Shown here: in pieces, positions 22,204-33,985 of the stretch
How positions within the stretch are numbered: position 1 is the stretch's first letter
Layout of the letters: each line of letters starts with the position of its first letter
From: Avena insularis
Taxonomy: Eukaryota > Streptophyta > Magnoliopsida > Poales > Poaceae
DNA length: 64,000 nucleotides
Direction of reading: 5' to 3'
NCBI GenBank assembly: GCA_023614405.1
Contig: CM042688.1
Location: 381,473,331 to 381,537,330, forward strand
Made by a program: the position numbers and the translations under genes
Notes under the pieces: generated by a model
Databases searched by the model: none
The model's input: the letters and a program-made list of their open reading frames with translations, nothing else
Told to the model about the DNA's origin: nothing

Positions 22204-22996
22204 TGTCATGGTGGTGTCACGGCAGATGCCATGTATAGGCTAAAGGTGGGGACTAATAGCACTAGGGGAATCCAGGGAGGGATAGTGAGGTGATTCCCCA
22301 CACAGAAGCTTTGTATTCGATTCAGTTCACAGATTACAAGTGCTCCTAGAGCTGTATTGGCGAGAGGAGGAAGAAGGACCTCTCTTACTCTCACCCACAG
22401 TTAACCCGTACAAGACCCTTAGAACCTAGAACCTTACAGAATAGAGGAACCCCTTCTACAGAGACCCTAGCCATCCTTATATAGGAGTGGCTAGGTCTCC
22501 ACTTAGGGCATACGTGGAGGCATATTCCAGGGAATATGCCTCCTCCCAAAATAGCAAACCGACCAGGGTACTTTTCCCCAGCGTCACCCATGCAGAGGCT
22601 ACGTGAGCCTCTGCGGCGCCTGCGTCAGCCGACACGGGCGCCGTCACCTCTGTCGGCCACGCCTCGGTGGTCCTGCCCTCTTTCGCTTCGCTCATGCAGT
22701 GCATACCGGGGCTTCTTTTGACCAGTGAGATTCCTTCCTTCTCCTAGAAGCTAGATATGACCCGGATCATAGTTGATCCGGCCACACCCGTTCCTGCATA
22801 CAAGTTAAATACACCATTCCGACTTACGGCTTAAGTCGGTTGAGACCTAGTTAGGTGGACGCCCCTGGTCCGGGTTACCCCATGATTTGGCCTGCCTTGA
22901 GGTGACTCGGCTAGCATCCGCTTTAGCCTTGCCAACCCTCGGCTAACTCGGCTTTTATACCCCGGCGTGACCCTACCCGGGTGTATCCCCCCAACA
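22204..22996 (-). repeat. TAT-like gypsy 5' LTR
   Basis: 793 bp, TGTCATGG...CCCCCCAACA on the plus strand. It is nearly identical to 8769-9558, differing mainly by single-base changes and a small indel near 22400. The TATATAAG box is the complement of 22476-22483. Transcription of gag-pol would run leftward from here. Confidence 0.9.
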
Positions 22997-23001
22997 ATGA
23001 C

Positions 23002-23708
23002 AATGTCGTTTGAACAGGCTATATGTAGCATCCTCTTCCTTTTGTTTCTCAATACAACTTGTCCGAGATCCGATCATTGGTATCCCATACCTTTGTTCAA
23101 TCTCGTTCACAACAAGTTATGTTTTCTTGTTACCGTGATATTACATCCCTGTGACCTAGTCACATGTTGCAACATTTATGGATGTAATCTCACCAAGCCG
23201 GCCGTATGTATCTTTACCCTCATGTCGGTGAACAAATCCCGTTCTTGCAGTCACATGTCATCTACTGTTCCTTCGGAATACCCAACATACACCTTTATGG
23301 CCACCGTATTACCAGATGACGGTTGATGCAGTCTAAGCAGCCTAGGGAAACAGTGAGTAATATGAGCTCACGGTCTAAGGAGAAGGAGTCTAGATATAGC
23401 TGTTGCAACAATGAACTAGATGACTTGATCGTGTTGCAATCCTTCGAGGAATGTCCAACCACATCATTCTCCAATGATATGATCTCGTTGTCAGTCGGCA
23501 TAAATGCCCATGATCTTGAAACCTAGATCATCTCATGGACCAACTAACTAGTATGAATAGAGGCTACTAGGGACTTTGTTGTTTCATACCACACTGCACA
23601 ATGTTTCTACTTGGCACAGTTATAGCACAATATGAAACTATTATAAACTAATTGAGATATGATAATAAAAACCTATTTCTTATTTGCCTCTAGGGCATAT
23701 CTCCTTCA
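23002..23708 (-). repeat. Copia-derived 3' LTR, segment b (U3-side end)
   Basis: Continues segment a after the gypsy insertion and matches 28920-29626 closely. It ends CTCCTTCA at 23708, next to the purine tract on the minus strand. Confidence 0.88.
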
Positions 23709-26700
23709 GTCTCCCACTTGCACTAGAGTACAAATAAACTAGCTTGCATTTTACTCATATAAACCATATACCATATGCGTTTACAGATCATGCATGCTCG
23801 TGGGAAACATCATGTCCATGTTCTGTTTTACCAGATCATTATGTCTTTTGCAAATCGTTAATGTCTTCCTAATTTGACATTCACACCATTATCTTATAAT
23901 GGGGCGAAGCATTTGTTTGGCAACAAAGCGAGACTTTTCTTTCTAGTGTTTTTGATGACGATGTTTTCACGTTGTCATCTAAACTTCAAAACACACTTTG
24001 CTATCCTTTGTGTATATACCACAGTCATGGCAGCAGAACGAGGCCGGATTCCAGGAGCTTACAGTGACGTTAGATCAACCTCGAGGGCTTTCTCATGGGC
24101 ACTGGGCCCTGGGACACATCATTCTACGTTAAAAGCGAACTAGCCCCGCCATAACATTATACATCACATCAGATGGAGCCTTTATACTTCTATATCTATG
24201 TAGATCCTAGTGCATGAAATGCAACTATGCCACTTACATTGCTTGTTCCTACTTAAGTACAAACTTAATTATGGTTCAGTGATCAACTCAGGAATCACTT
24301 AAAGACATGTTCTTACAGTTAAGACTTTGTCTTACCAACCAGAACCTCGGGTCACTTTATGTCGAGTATACAACATGGTTATATGGAAGAACCTATGACT
24401 GAGGCACAGGAGATGCAACGCATCTCTTTCTTTCAACCATAGTCACAATACTCAATGCTTCATGCAGTAAGAACTACTTTCTCACCTTGTTCCATTCTGA
24501 TCTACTTCAGAAGCTTATTTAGGACATTCTGAACACCTTTTAGAATCAAGTCCAGGAAGCATTCGACATTTAGTGTTTATTAAAATCACCAATATATCTC
24601 GATAGATCTTATTGTTTAATAACTTCAATTTCACCCTAACTTAAACACCAATCACATCATTCACATATGTCGTCCACATATCCAGAATGATTTCACGCTC
24701 CCACTTAAGTATGACATTCATATTTGAGATCTAGGGATTTCACTTAGCTCCCACTCAGAATATGTCAGTTACATATTATGAATTAGCCAAGCTGATTTGC
24801 TCCCACTCAAATCTAGGTCCTCTCGATAATCTTGGACATTCCAAAATTCTTTGATCACCATCAAATCAAGAATTCCACTAACGAGATTTCAATGACCATT
24901 CATTTCTCGTACTTAGGTCCATCACGCTTCTTTGTATTCCGTAGGTATGTCTTGTTCAAAACATGACAAGTGAATCAACAATATAATTCCACAAACTTGT
25001 ATAATATATAGTTCAATCCTACTTTCTTTAGTAAAAGTATTCCCTAAAACTTTATGATCATTATCAATAGTTTCTCCTCTATTTGTAGAGTTTGGTTTCA
25101 CGAAACAAATTCCGCTGCGCCACTCAACAATTCGGAGGTAAGGTCAAATACCTTGTTTTGATCTTTTACTTTCTTCCACCTATATCTTCATCAAGACACA
25201 TCAACTTAGGACAACAACAGATTTGCCCCTTGTGGATGATGCATTCGTAGCTTCCTAAGAATGCTCTACAAAGACTTGTTTATTCACCACGATTTCGACA
25301 ATTCGAAATCTCCAGAAACTCGAACCTGCCATAACACTTATGGTGTTGTTTCCACGAATCTTTAGATGTTCCTTTGTATTTCAAATGAGTGTTTGATTAT
25401 TTTGATCTCTAACTCTAAACAATAACTACAACCCTGATAAGAGATAATATGTATCTAATACAAAATGATTATGATATTTAGACACTTCAATAAAGTTTGA
25501 ATTCATCCAATTACCATAATTTGTGAAACATCTTTCACAAGTTTTTTTTATGCTAAACTTAACTTGAATACTTCAGTCATGTCGATCAAATCGAAGAGAC
25601 TTCGTATTCTTGTTAATTTCAATATCCTCCTATAGTTGTGAACTCATTTGAACAATTCAAATCATTTCAAAACTTCATGTTTCATTAAGTAAATACGCTT
25701 ATTCACTTAAGTCCACAATGAACATATGATTTCCACTACTTGTTGAAAATATGATACATCATTATGTATAAGATTCAACATTTCTTCGCATATCACCGTT
25801 TTACCAAAATGCGGAGTTTTAGTCATTCTGCCCAAGAGGCATGGTTTTGCAAAGTCTCTAGATTAAGCATCTAGGACCCCGATCTTTCATAAAGAACCTA
25901 CAATAACCAAAATGACTTAAACTGTAGCGTCATTTCATTATTAAACTCTGGATATCTTTTAGCATTCTAATCCTTTATAAATGTTTAAACTATTATCATT
26001 AACATAGTGATGAGAATAACTTATTTGTAATCATAATGTGACCATAAGGTATTGTTCATAAGAATAGTACAAACTGGTTTGTAACTTGTTCATATGAATA
26101 ATCGTCTCGCCATAAGCAAGACACACAGACATGGATTACAAATTTATATTCAAGTCCACTAATCCAAATGATAAACTTTGAGGGAAGAAGTGATGTCGGC
26201 CATCAACTGTTTTGCTTGCCGTCATCAAGTCACATTGCCTCAAAACCAGCAATTCTCAAGCAGATCCTCCTGTTTTCATAAAACGGGACAAGTATCAAAT
26301 ACTTTGCAAACTGCAATGAGTTTTGCAAGAACCACATTTATAATTTTGTATATATAACATATACCTTTTTCATCCATGACCTCCTTTTGCAATCAAGCCC
26401 TTCTAAGAGTTCTTAACTCTAATCAAGATCGCTAAGTGTTTTTCCAAACATTCTGGAGTCATCGAATTATCTCCTAATGGTTATTTTATCAAGAAGAGAA
26501 GATCACCTTTTATGAGGATATCCCTCAGGCGTGGGTATTAATCTATGAAGTTGGACCCTTTTGCTAAGTTCCATATTAAGCAATATATTCCCATGGTCGT
26601 AAAGGGCCTCAATGGGATAGGCTAAGATCTACCAAGATATTTGCAAATAGACATCTAGACTAAGTTTATAATAAGAGATAAATTTATAATTGGTCTCCAC

Positions 26701-27746
26701 TAAAACGGTCATCCCCTGGACGATTTTAGTGATCGCATGATCCCTATCATCTGCACCTCCCCTGATCGTCACGGCCATCAGTGCATTATCAAAGGTAGAC
26801 ATTCACTAATGTCAATCACATCATCCATGTGACTCATGCTCGATCTTTTGATCTCTTGTGTTCCGAGGCCACGCTTCTCTAGCGTGCTAGCCTCGCCAAA
26901 TCTAACTTGTGTGTATTCGCTGTGCAACATGGCTTACACGCACTGTATGCGAACGTAGATATGTTTGACACCCAGGCCTGTAACCCTGGATCGCCTCATA
27001 CCGAAGAACTTTCTTGGTGGTATACACACAAGGGGAACATGGAACATTGGAATTAAATAGGGATTATCTTATTTGCTACCGTCGAGTATCTAAATACTAG
27101 CACACAATAATATGTAAAAACTGGTATCAACATCATATGTATAATATGATATGATATGGTCTTTCTTGCGCCTTGATCTCCATCGAGTGCTCCGGCATGA
27201 TCTCCATCTTGCCCTTGGTTTGACGCCAAGTCTACGACGCTGCCACCAGGTCGTTCATCGGAACGATGACTATTACTATACTACTTAGCAACAGAAAAGT
27301 AAACTACTTTACCTTTGCAATGACCAATGCCATATCATAATCACATGCTCCTGCAAAATAAAGTTAGACGCCTCTACTTTATCTATTGCAAGTTTTACGT
27401 GGTTGTTAGGGCTTTCGCACTAGAACCGTTTCTAAACTACGAACTTTCCAACCACAACATGGATTCGACAGTTGTCTCTACTACACCCCTTCCGGGGCCC
27501 TCCGTTGTAAATGCTATATCAACTATTGAATGAGAGACAGACACCCGCTAGCCACTTATACGGTACAAGCCGTATGTTGAGCGTGGAACCAGTCTCATGT
27601 ACGAATACGCGTAAGGTCGGTCCGGACCGCTTCATCAAACAATACCGCGATATAAACAAGTACACGTTAGAGGGTAACAACTAAGGGACCAATGCCCGCA
27701 CAATACTTGTGCGTACTGGCCGTACAACAGTCCCACGCATAGATCG
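23709..27746 (-). other. Decayed internal region of the copia-derived element
   Basis: Four kilobases with no intact reading frame on either strand. On the minus strand relics of copia pol are visible: the bases at 24680-24669 still spell TATGTGGACGAC (codons for Y-V-D-D), preceded by AGTGGGAGCGTGAAATCATT, which parallels AGTGGGAGCAATATGGCATT before YVDD in the plus-strand copia at about 55133. The GAGTGGGAGC word recurs nearby (24760, 24805). The rest has drifted beyond recognition while termini and replication signals are kept. Confidence 0.6.
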
Positions 27747-27758
27747 GCTCTGATACCA
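27747..27758 (-). promoter_or_regulatory. Copia-derived element primer binding site (tRNA-iMet)
   Basis: The minus strand reads TGGTATCAGAGC one base after the LTR end CCCCTACA. This is the standard plant initiator tRNA-Met complement and fixes the element's orientation. Confidence 0.9.
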
Positions 27759-27759
27759 C

Positions 27760-29626
27760 TGTAGGGGATCAGTGCGGAAAACAAAAATTCCCCTACGATG
27801 TAACCCTAGAAACTGCCTAGGATCTACCTATGTAGTAATCCGGTAACGGCCAGAGCGTATAGAATACATACCCTTGTAGACCATATGCGGTTAACGTTCC
27901 GCGGGGAACGTGGTTGATGTAGTCGTACTCGAAGCCGACCTCAAGGTCGCGAAGCTCCTCGCAGGTCACCCTTGCTCCTTCTTGATCTTCATCATCTTCA
28001 TCGTGCAACAGCTTCGGCTCACGACATTCAAGCACCCCAAGTGTTGCGCCTTGTGTCTTCGTACACATCCAGTGCACGATGAGACCTCCGGCTCCCCGAT
28101 CCCGCCGGGAGTGCGGAAGTTGATATCCGGCTAGGAATCCCTGCAGCGCAACGCCGTACTGCAGGTGTGCCTTGATCGCACAGCCCATACTTGGGGCCAT
28201 GGTCACAAGGTATAGAGAGAGGGAGAGAAGGAGAAAGTCAACCAAAGGACTTCTCCAAATATTGCTGTGTTTAATCACACCCATGGGCACCCCTTTATAT
28301 AGGGGGAGGGGGTGTGCCCTCCCCTTTGGGTTTCCCATGTGGGACTATTCAAGGGAGAGGGGGGAGGCGCATGGGCCTTAATGGGCCAGCCGGCCTGGGG
28401 TGGGCCCCACCCCACGCACAGCCCTAGGCTGGCCGGGTGGGCCCCCTCAAGGCGCCTGGGCCTTGGCCCCTTGGCCCTTGGCCCTTCCCTCCCCCGGTTT
28501 TCCCTCATGGGCCCTATTTCCCTAGGAAGTTTTGCCCATTAGTGGAATAACTCTTCAAATTAGATTTTAATATTATATTTAATATTAATTACACTAATTA
28601 ATATGTAAATACATATTACAAAATCCATCTTGACCCGAAACACCTTTCGGTTCCCTTTCGATTTCCTCCGAATGACTTCGGATCTTTCACGGAATGATTC
28701 CAGTCGTTTATTCTTTCTCCGAACAACTTCGGATCTCTCTACGGAACGATTCCGGCTTTCTCTTTCTCTACTGTGATTTCGTCTTACGAATGATCGCTCT
28801 CATCGTACCCTTAAGTGTATCCTCTCATGGATCGGGAATGCTCTAGACATGATCTGTATCAATGATCAACAGAGGGACCAGGGATATCCATGTGACCCCT
28901 ATGCATTCCTGATTACAATGTCGTTTGAACCGTCTATATGTAGCATCCTCTTACTTTTGTTTCTCAATACAACTTGTCCGAGATCCGATCATTGGTATCC
29001 CATACCTTTGTTCAATCTCGTTCACAACAAGTTATGTTTTCTTGTTACCGTGATATTACATCCCCGTGACCTAGTCACATGTTGCAACATTGATGGATGT
29101 AATCTCACCAATCCGGCCGTATGTATCTTTACCCATCATGTGGGTGAACAAATCCCGTTCTTGCAGTCACATGTCATCTACTGTTCCTTCGGAATACCCA
29201 ACATACACCTTTATGGCCACCGTATTACCAGATGACGGTTGATGCAGTCTAAGCAGCCTAGGGAAACAGTGAGTAATATGAGCTCACGGTCTAAGGAGAA
29301 GGAGTCTAGATATAGCTGTTGCAACAATGAACTAGATGACTTGATCGTGTTGCAATCCTTCGAGGAATGTCCAACCACATCATTCTCCAATGATATGATC
29401 TTGTTGTCAGTCGGCATAAATGCCCATGATCTTGAAACCTAGATCATCTGCGTGACCAACGAACTAGTATGAATAGAGGCTACTAGGGACTTTGTTGTTT
29501 CATACCACACCTGTACCAATGTTTCTACTTGGCACAGTTATAGCACAATATGAAACTATTATAAACTAGTTGAGATATGATAATAAAAACCTATTTCTTA
29601 TTTGCCTCTAGGGCATATCTCCTTCA
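27760..29626 (-). repeat. Copia-derived 5' LTR (full length)
   Basis: 1,867 bp, TGTAGGGG...CTCCTTCA on the plus strand. On the minus strand a TATATAAA box (complement of 28294-28301) lies in the GC-rich middle. The left LTR lost this region. Short reading frames inside it are incidental. Confidence 0.9.
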
Positions 29627-29631
29627 CGCCC

Positions 29632-30216
29632 AACAAGGACCGGCACAAACCACCACACCTTCCCTCCTTCGCCAAGCTCCTGACGATCAACAAAACACTC
29701 CAGCCGTCACGCCTAGACTCCCCGTCGACGCGATGAAAGCCGCCGTCCGGATCATCACCACTGCCCGCGAGTTAGTTGTAGAAGACAACCAGAGCGAACC
29801 CGGGCAGCCGCCACCGCGAGAGGGATAGAAGATCGCTGCCACCATGAGACCTCTTAGGCGGCTCAGATTGAAACCCGGACGAGCTCGCACCGCCACGACG
29901 AGCCCTCCGCCCCTGCAGATCCTCCAAGACCTCGCCACTATGTCCATGCCGTGCGCGCTTGGGTCCAACACCCCCCGACGCGCCGCACCAGCGAGAGCCT
30001 CCGCCTGCCGTTGCAAATCCCGCAGCCCTAGAGCCCCGGAAGGACACTGCAGCCCGGACCTGACTGCGAGAAGGAGGACGACCAGGTCTAGGGGCTACCG
30101 CGTAGAAGCAGCGAGGTGGAACACCGCCGTACGTCGCCCACCAACATGCCCTGAAGCCACCGCACAGCACATCCCAGGTCTCTTCCACTGTAGCACGCCG
30201 CCGTGGCCTCGCCTGA
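29632..30216. other. Unclassified GC-rich sequence, right half of the disrupted unit
   Basis: Continues 7887-8397 after removal of the copia-derived element. GC-rich, with overlapping frames on both strands (longest minus frame ends near 29772), none recognised. It abuts the LTR-like start at 30217. Confidence 0.35.
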
Positions 30217-31631
30217 TGATGTCTACGCAGTTCTATTCTTATAGATAGTTGTTGGGCCTCCAAGTGCAGAGGTTTGTAGAACAGCAACAAGTTTTCCCTT
30301 AAGTGGATTACCCAAGGTTTATCGAACTCAGGGAGGAAGTGGTCAAAGGTATCCCCTCTCAAGCAACCCTGCAATCAAGATACAAGAAGTCTCTTGTGTC
30401 CCCAACACACCCAATACAGTTGTCAGGTGTATAGGTGCACTAGTTCGGCAAAGAGATAGTGAAATACAAGTGGTATGGATATAAGACAACGGTGCCAGAA
30501 AATAGCTTGATGGCGTGGAAGAGACTAAAGGAAAACTGAAATAAAGATGGCAGTAAGCAAACATGTAACAGATCTAATTGCAAACGGTGTTTCAATGCTT
30601 AGAAACAAGGCCTAGGGATCATACTTTCACTAGTGAACACTCTCATATAAATATCTTCTCTTTATGATACTACTCTTAACTACTCTCCGGTTGGACACTC
30701 TAATCCATGGTAGGGCTATAACAACACACCTCAAAGTAAGCCTTTCCCATCTAGATAACCCCACTCTATCACCTTGAGCACTAGATGGTTCCAACAAACA
30801 CCACAATTTCATAAAGATATCCAACTCCAAATATAACTCATAACAAGTATTTGTAATCTCTGGCCTAAGTGCCACCATGGTGTGCACGCTGTCACTTTCA
30901 CACACATGGGGAGATCAGAGATCTATTAAAGCACTTGAGTAGCAAGGTATATCTACTTGATTACAAAGCTCATGATCACAATATGATCATGCATAGAGAG
31001 AGAGATGAACACATAGCTACCGGTAGAACCCTTAGCCTCGAGGAAGAACTACTCCCTCCTCATCATGGGAATCATCAACGGCGATGGAGATGGTGGTGGA
31101 GATCAATGGAGATGGCTCCGGGGGCACTTCCCCATCCCAGGAGGGTGCCGGAACAGAGACTTTTTGTCCCCCGAATCTCCCTTTCGGTGGCTACGGTGCT
31201 GCGAAACTTTTCGTGGCTTGAGGCTGTTCGATTTAGGGTTTTTGTATCGGGAGGCATCTTATAGGCGAAGAGGCAAGGTCGGTGGGCGTCCAGGGGGCCC
31301 ACACCATGCCCTGGCACGGCCTAGGGCTGCCTGCGCCAAGGGGTGGTGTGGCCGCCCTGTGGCCCCCCTCCGTCTCGTCTTCTGGCTCCGTGAGACTTCC
31401 GGTAAAACATCAACTTTGGCTTTTGTCCCGTGCAATTCTGAGAATATTCATTTTCTGACTTTTCTGGAACCAAAAATAGAAGAAAATAGGCAACTGGCAC
31501 TATGACATCTTGTTAATAGGTTAGTCCAAGAAAGTGTATAAAAATACTCCAAAGTATGCACAAAACATAAGAAAGTAGATATAAAACAAGCATGGAACAT
31601 CAAAAATTATAGATACGTTAGCAACGTATCA
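30217..31631 (-). repeat. LTR of the first Athila-like element
   Basis: TGATGTCTACGC...GCAACGTATCA, about 1.4 kb. The minus strand has GGGGATGT immediately before its TGATACGTTGC start, a short purine tract. The end is clear; the left start could be 3 bases earlier because TGATGATG is repetitive. Confidence 0.7.
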
Positions 31632-33985
31632 ACATCCCCAAGATTAACTCCTACTCGTCCTCGAGTAGGTAAGTGATAAAAAGAAAGAATAATTTTTGAG
31701 GTGACATGCACCATCATAAACTTGATCAAAGTATTTGTAAAACATTGATAGCTGGGATAATAGTACTTTAAACATAACATGAAAGATAAAGTTCTAACAA
31801 TAAGACAAAGCAACTATGTTGCAACATGAAATGGCACAAACAAAATATTCATGAATAACAATGTTTTGCAAGACGTTTGTTTGTTTCACATAAAGAAAAC
31901 ATAGCATAGTAGCATTCATCTTGCCTCATAGAGTAGCAAACATAAATGCATAGGACACCTTCAAAGTTCATAAGAGTGACTAGATACAAATAGTTTAAAA
32001 CAAGCAATATCAAAGTTATGCATCAATCAACAAGTCTTGGGACAATGCACATAGAACTAAGAATGGCCACTATGCTCTCAAAATAGGTGCATAAAGATAG
32101 AAGGTGGAGACTCAACATAAAAGTAAAAGAAAGGCCTTCATAGAAGGAAGTAGGGATTCAAGTCTCATAAAGAGCTTCCAAAAATTATGGTACTTTTTAG
32201 CTTTCAGCTCTCATTGCCCCTATCATAAGCATCTTGAAGTGATTAAGGTTAAAGAAACTATGGTGTATATGCTTGACGAAGTATAAGTTGGAAATCTCAT
32301 GTCCCTTAAATACGAGGGCCGCTCCTCATGCTACTCAAGTTTAGTTACCGGTAAGTTCTTGTCATAGTAAGTACATGTGTATCATAGAGAACCGCCAACG
32401 GGGTACCCCTTGCCCGATGATACGGAAGAATCCCCATATCAAATGACAAGACAAGCAGATAACGTGCATCTCAGCAATCTTCTTATTTACCATGGGAAAA
32501 TGGTGCTTTTTTTCTCTCTTTCCTCTTTTCTCATATCTTTTTTTTCTTTTTCTCTTTTTTCTCAATATCTGACCCTTTTTTATAAGAAGAATGCTTCATA
32601 GAGAGCTCATTATGGTTACGCTGCAGGTTTCCACCATGACAGCATGGATTAGACCGGTGGCCCAGGCGTTTCTCTAACGCACATACATAACTCCATGGAC
32701 TTACAAGCTCCCCTTTCATTTCACAACGATGACATCCATAGACAAAAGAGCATGATATCAACTAGGTACAAAGTACAAGTGCAATGTTGAAAGCGTTCCC
32801 CATGACAACATGGTTCTGCTAATCCCCAACATATAAGTGCAAGCATATACAACATAGACGACACAATGGTTCAAGTTCATTAAGGGCAAGAAAAGTAAAG
32901 TGTGCCATCAAGTTCGTGAGAGCTTTAATCACTAGTTTTCTCATAACAAGTTTAATTCTGAAGGTAGATAAAACATGAATATACTTGGAATAGCAAATGC
33001 TAATAGGTAGGTATGGTGGACTCTTTGGAATAACTTGGTTTTAGGAGTTGGATGCATGAGTGGAACTCATACTTACTTATGGAGGCTAGCAAAAGACTAG
33101 GAGTGACCAACTAAGAGAGCAATGATAGCCATAATCATGCAAAGCGACAAAACATCATTAATTAAAGCATAAAGTGATATTACAAGTCGAAAACTAAAGG
33201 ATCATAGAGGCTATGGTGACTTGGTATAGTCTTAACATGGTGTGAGCATGCGCTAAGTCAACCCAAATAAAGCATCAAAGGAGAATACCACTATACTATG
33301 CTTGTACTTCTTGGATATTTCTTGGGGTGACACACGTGGCATCCCCAAGCTTAAGCTTTAGTCCATCCTTCATCTCATTACTCATTCCTTCCATACACCT
33401 GAAATTTTTCCTTCATACAAAACTTCACACAATCTTTACTAGCAACATTAGTGCACTCAAGATAATAGGTCTTAACGTTCAGTTCTAACACCAAATAAAC
33501 TTCCATTAGAACACTAGCAACTGTAGCACTTCCCTCAAAAAGCTCAATTCCCCAAAAGAACTCAAAAAGGAACCAACAAGAAGCAAATGCAGAAAATGGC
33601 AGAAATCTGTCAAAACAGACCATCAGGTAAAGATGATTTTTTTTGAAGACGTTCTGTTGCTGAAATCAAAAAGTGTTGAACTAACGAAAGTTAGATAACA
33701 ACCTGGGGCAGAAGCACAAAAATTCACGCCTCAAAAAAGACGTTCAGAGATTTTACACGAATTTTTACGGTGAAGCATAGAAATCTGTTTCGGGACAACA
33801 GCTTTCCAAATCATTACTTCTCTCTCATTAGAGGTTACTCTTGGCACAAAAATCAAATAAAAAGGATAAAGAGCGGTTATTACTAAAGTAATAACTTCCA
33901 AGACTCATCTAAAACTTTTGGGTTATCTCCCAATCAGTACTTTTATTAACGCCTTTAAGTTAGGCATAAGAAGCAAGAAAAAGAA
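31632..33985 (-). other. Long non-coding 3' region of the first Athila-like element
   Basis: No gene supported. Positions about 32165-33020 match 46660-47525 of the second Athila-like element collinearly, including the GAACCGCCAACGGGGTACCC core and a pyrimidine-rich plus-strand tract near 32500-32575. Indels in every frame exclude a conserved protein. Confidence 0.7.

Larger units (their letters stand above)
8769..22996 (-). mobile_element. Ty3-gypsy retrotransposon, TAT-like, with antisense extra gene
   Basis: Full-length element with LTRs at 8769-9558 and 22204-22996 and target duplication ATGAC (8764-8768, 22997-23001). On the minus strand the order from right to left is LTR, primer-binding-like site, gag, protease, reverse transcriptase/RNase H, integrase; all are disrupted. 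A multi-exon gene runs on the plus strand between integrase and the left LTR, antisense to gag-pol. Extra ORFs in this position and orientation are known from the TAT lineage (for example maize Grande), which is the basis for the lineage call. By eye the LTRs differ at roughly 25-30 of about 790 positions, so insertion is fairly recent. The undisturbed copy of the target is visible in the other LTR of the copia host near 28910. Confidence 0.88.
8398..29626 (-). mobile_element. Ty1-copia-derived LTR element, coding-deficient, nested host
   Basis: The outer boundaries are exact: left end TGTTGGGGATC at 8398, right end ...CTCCTTCA at 29626, flanked by the 5-bp duplication CGCCC (8393-8397 and 29627-29631). 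Read on the minus strand it has a 5' LTR (29626-27760), a primer binding site matching initiator tRNA-Met, about 4 kb of internal DNA, a purine tract (GTGCAAGTGGGAGAC at 23723-23709) and a 3' LTR. The 3' LTR is split by a 14.2-kb gypsy insertion at 8769-22996. The LTR start TGAAGGAGATATGCCCTAGA closely resembles that of the plus-strand copia at 49472. No intact reading frame remains inside, so it would have depended on proteins supplied by relatives. Confidence 0.9.

Noticed and set aside
23874..24143. 89-aa plus-strand frame in the copia-derived interior
   Set aside because: Antisense to pol relics, no homology recognised, surrounded by stops.
29772..30374. 200-aa minus-strand frame
   Set aside because: Lies in GC-rich sequence where several frames are open at once and it crosses into the LTR-like boundary at 30217; no family resemblance.
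32500..32600. Small conserved basic protein (KKHHFPMVNKKI) in both Athila-like 3' regions
   Set aside because: Similarity between the two copies shifts frame after a single-base indel, so the conservation is at the nucleotide level.
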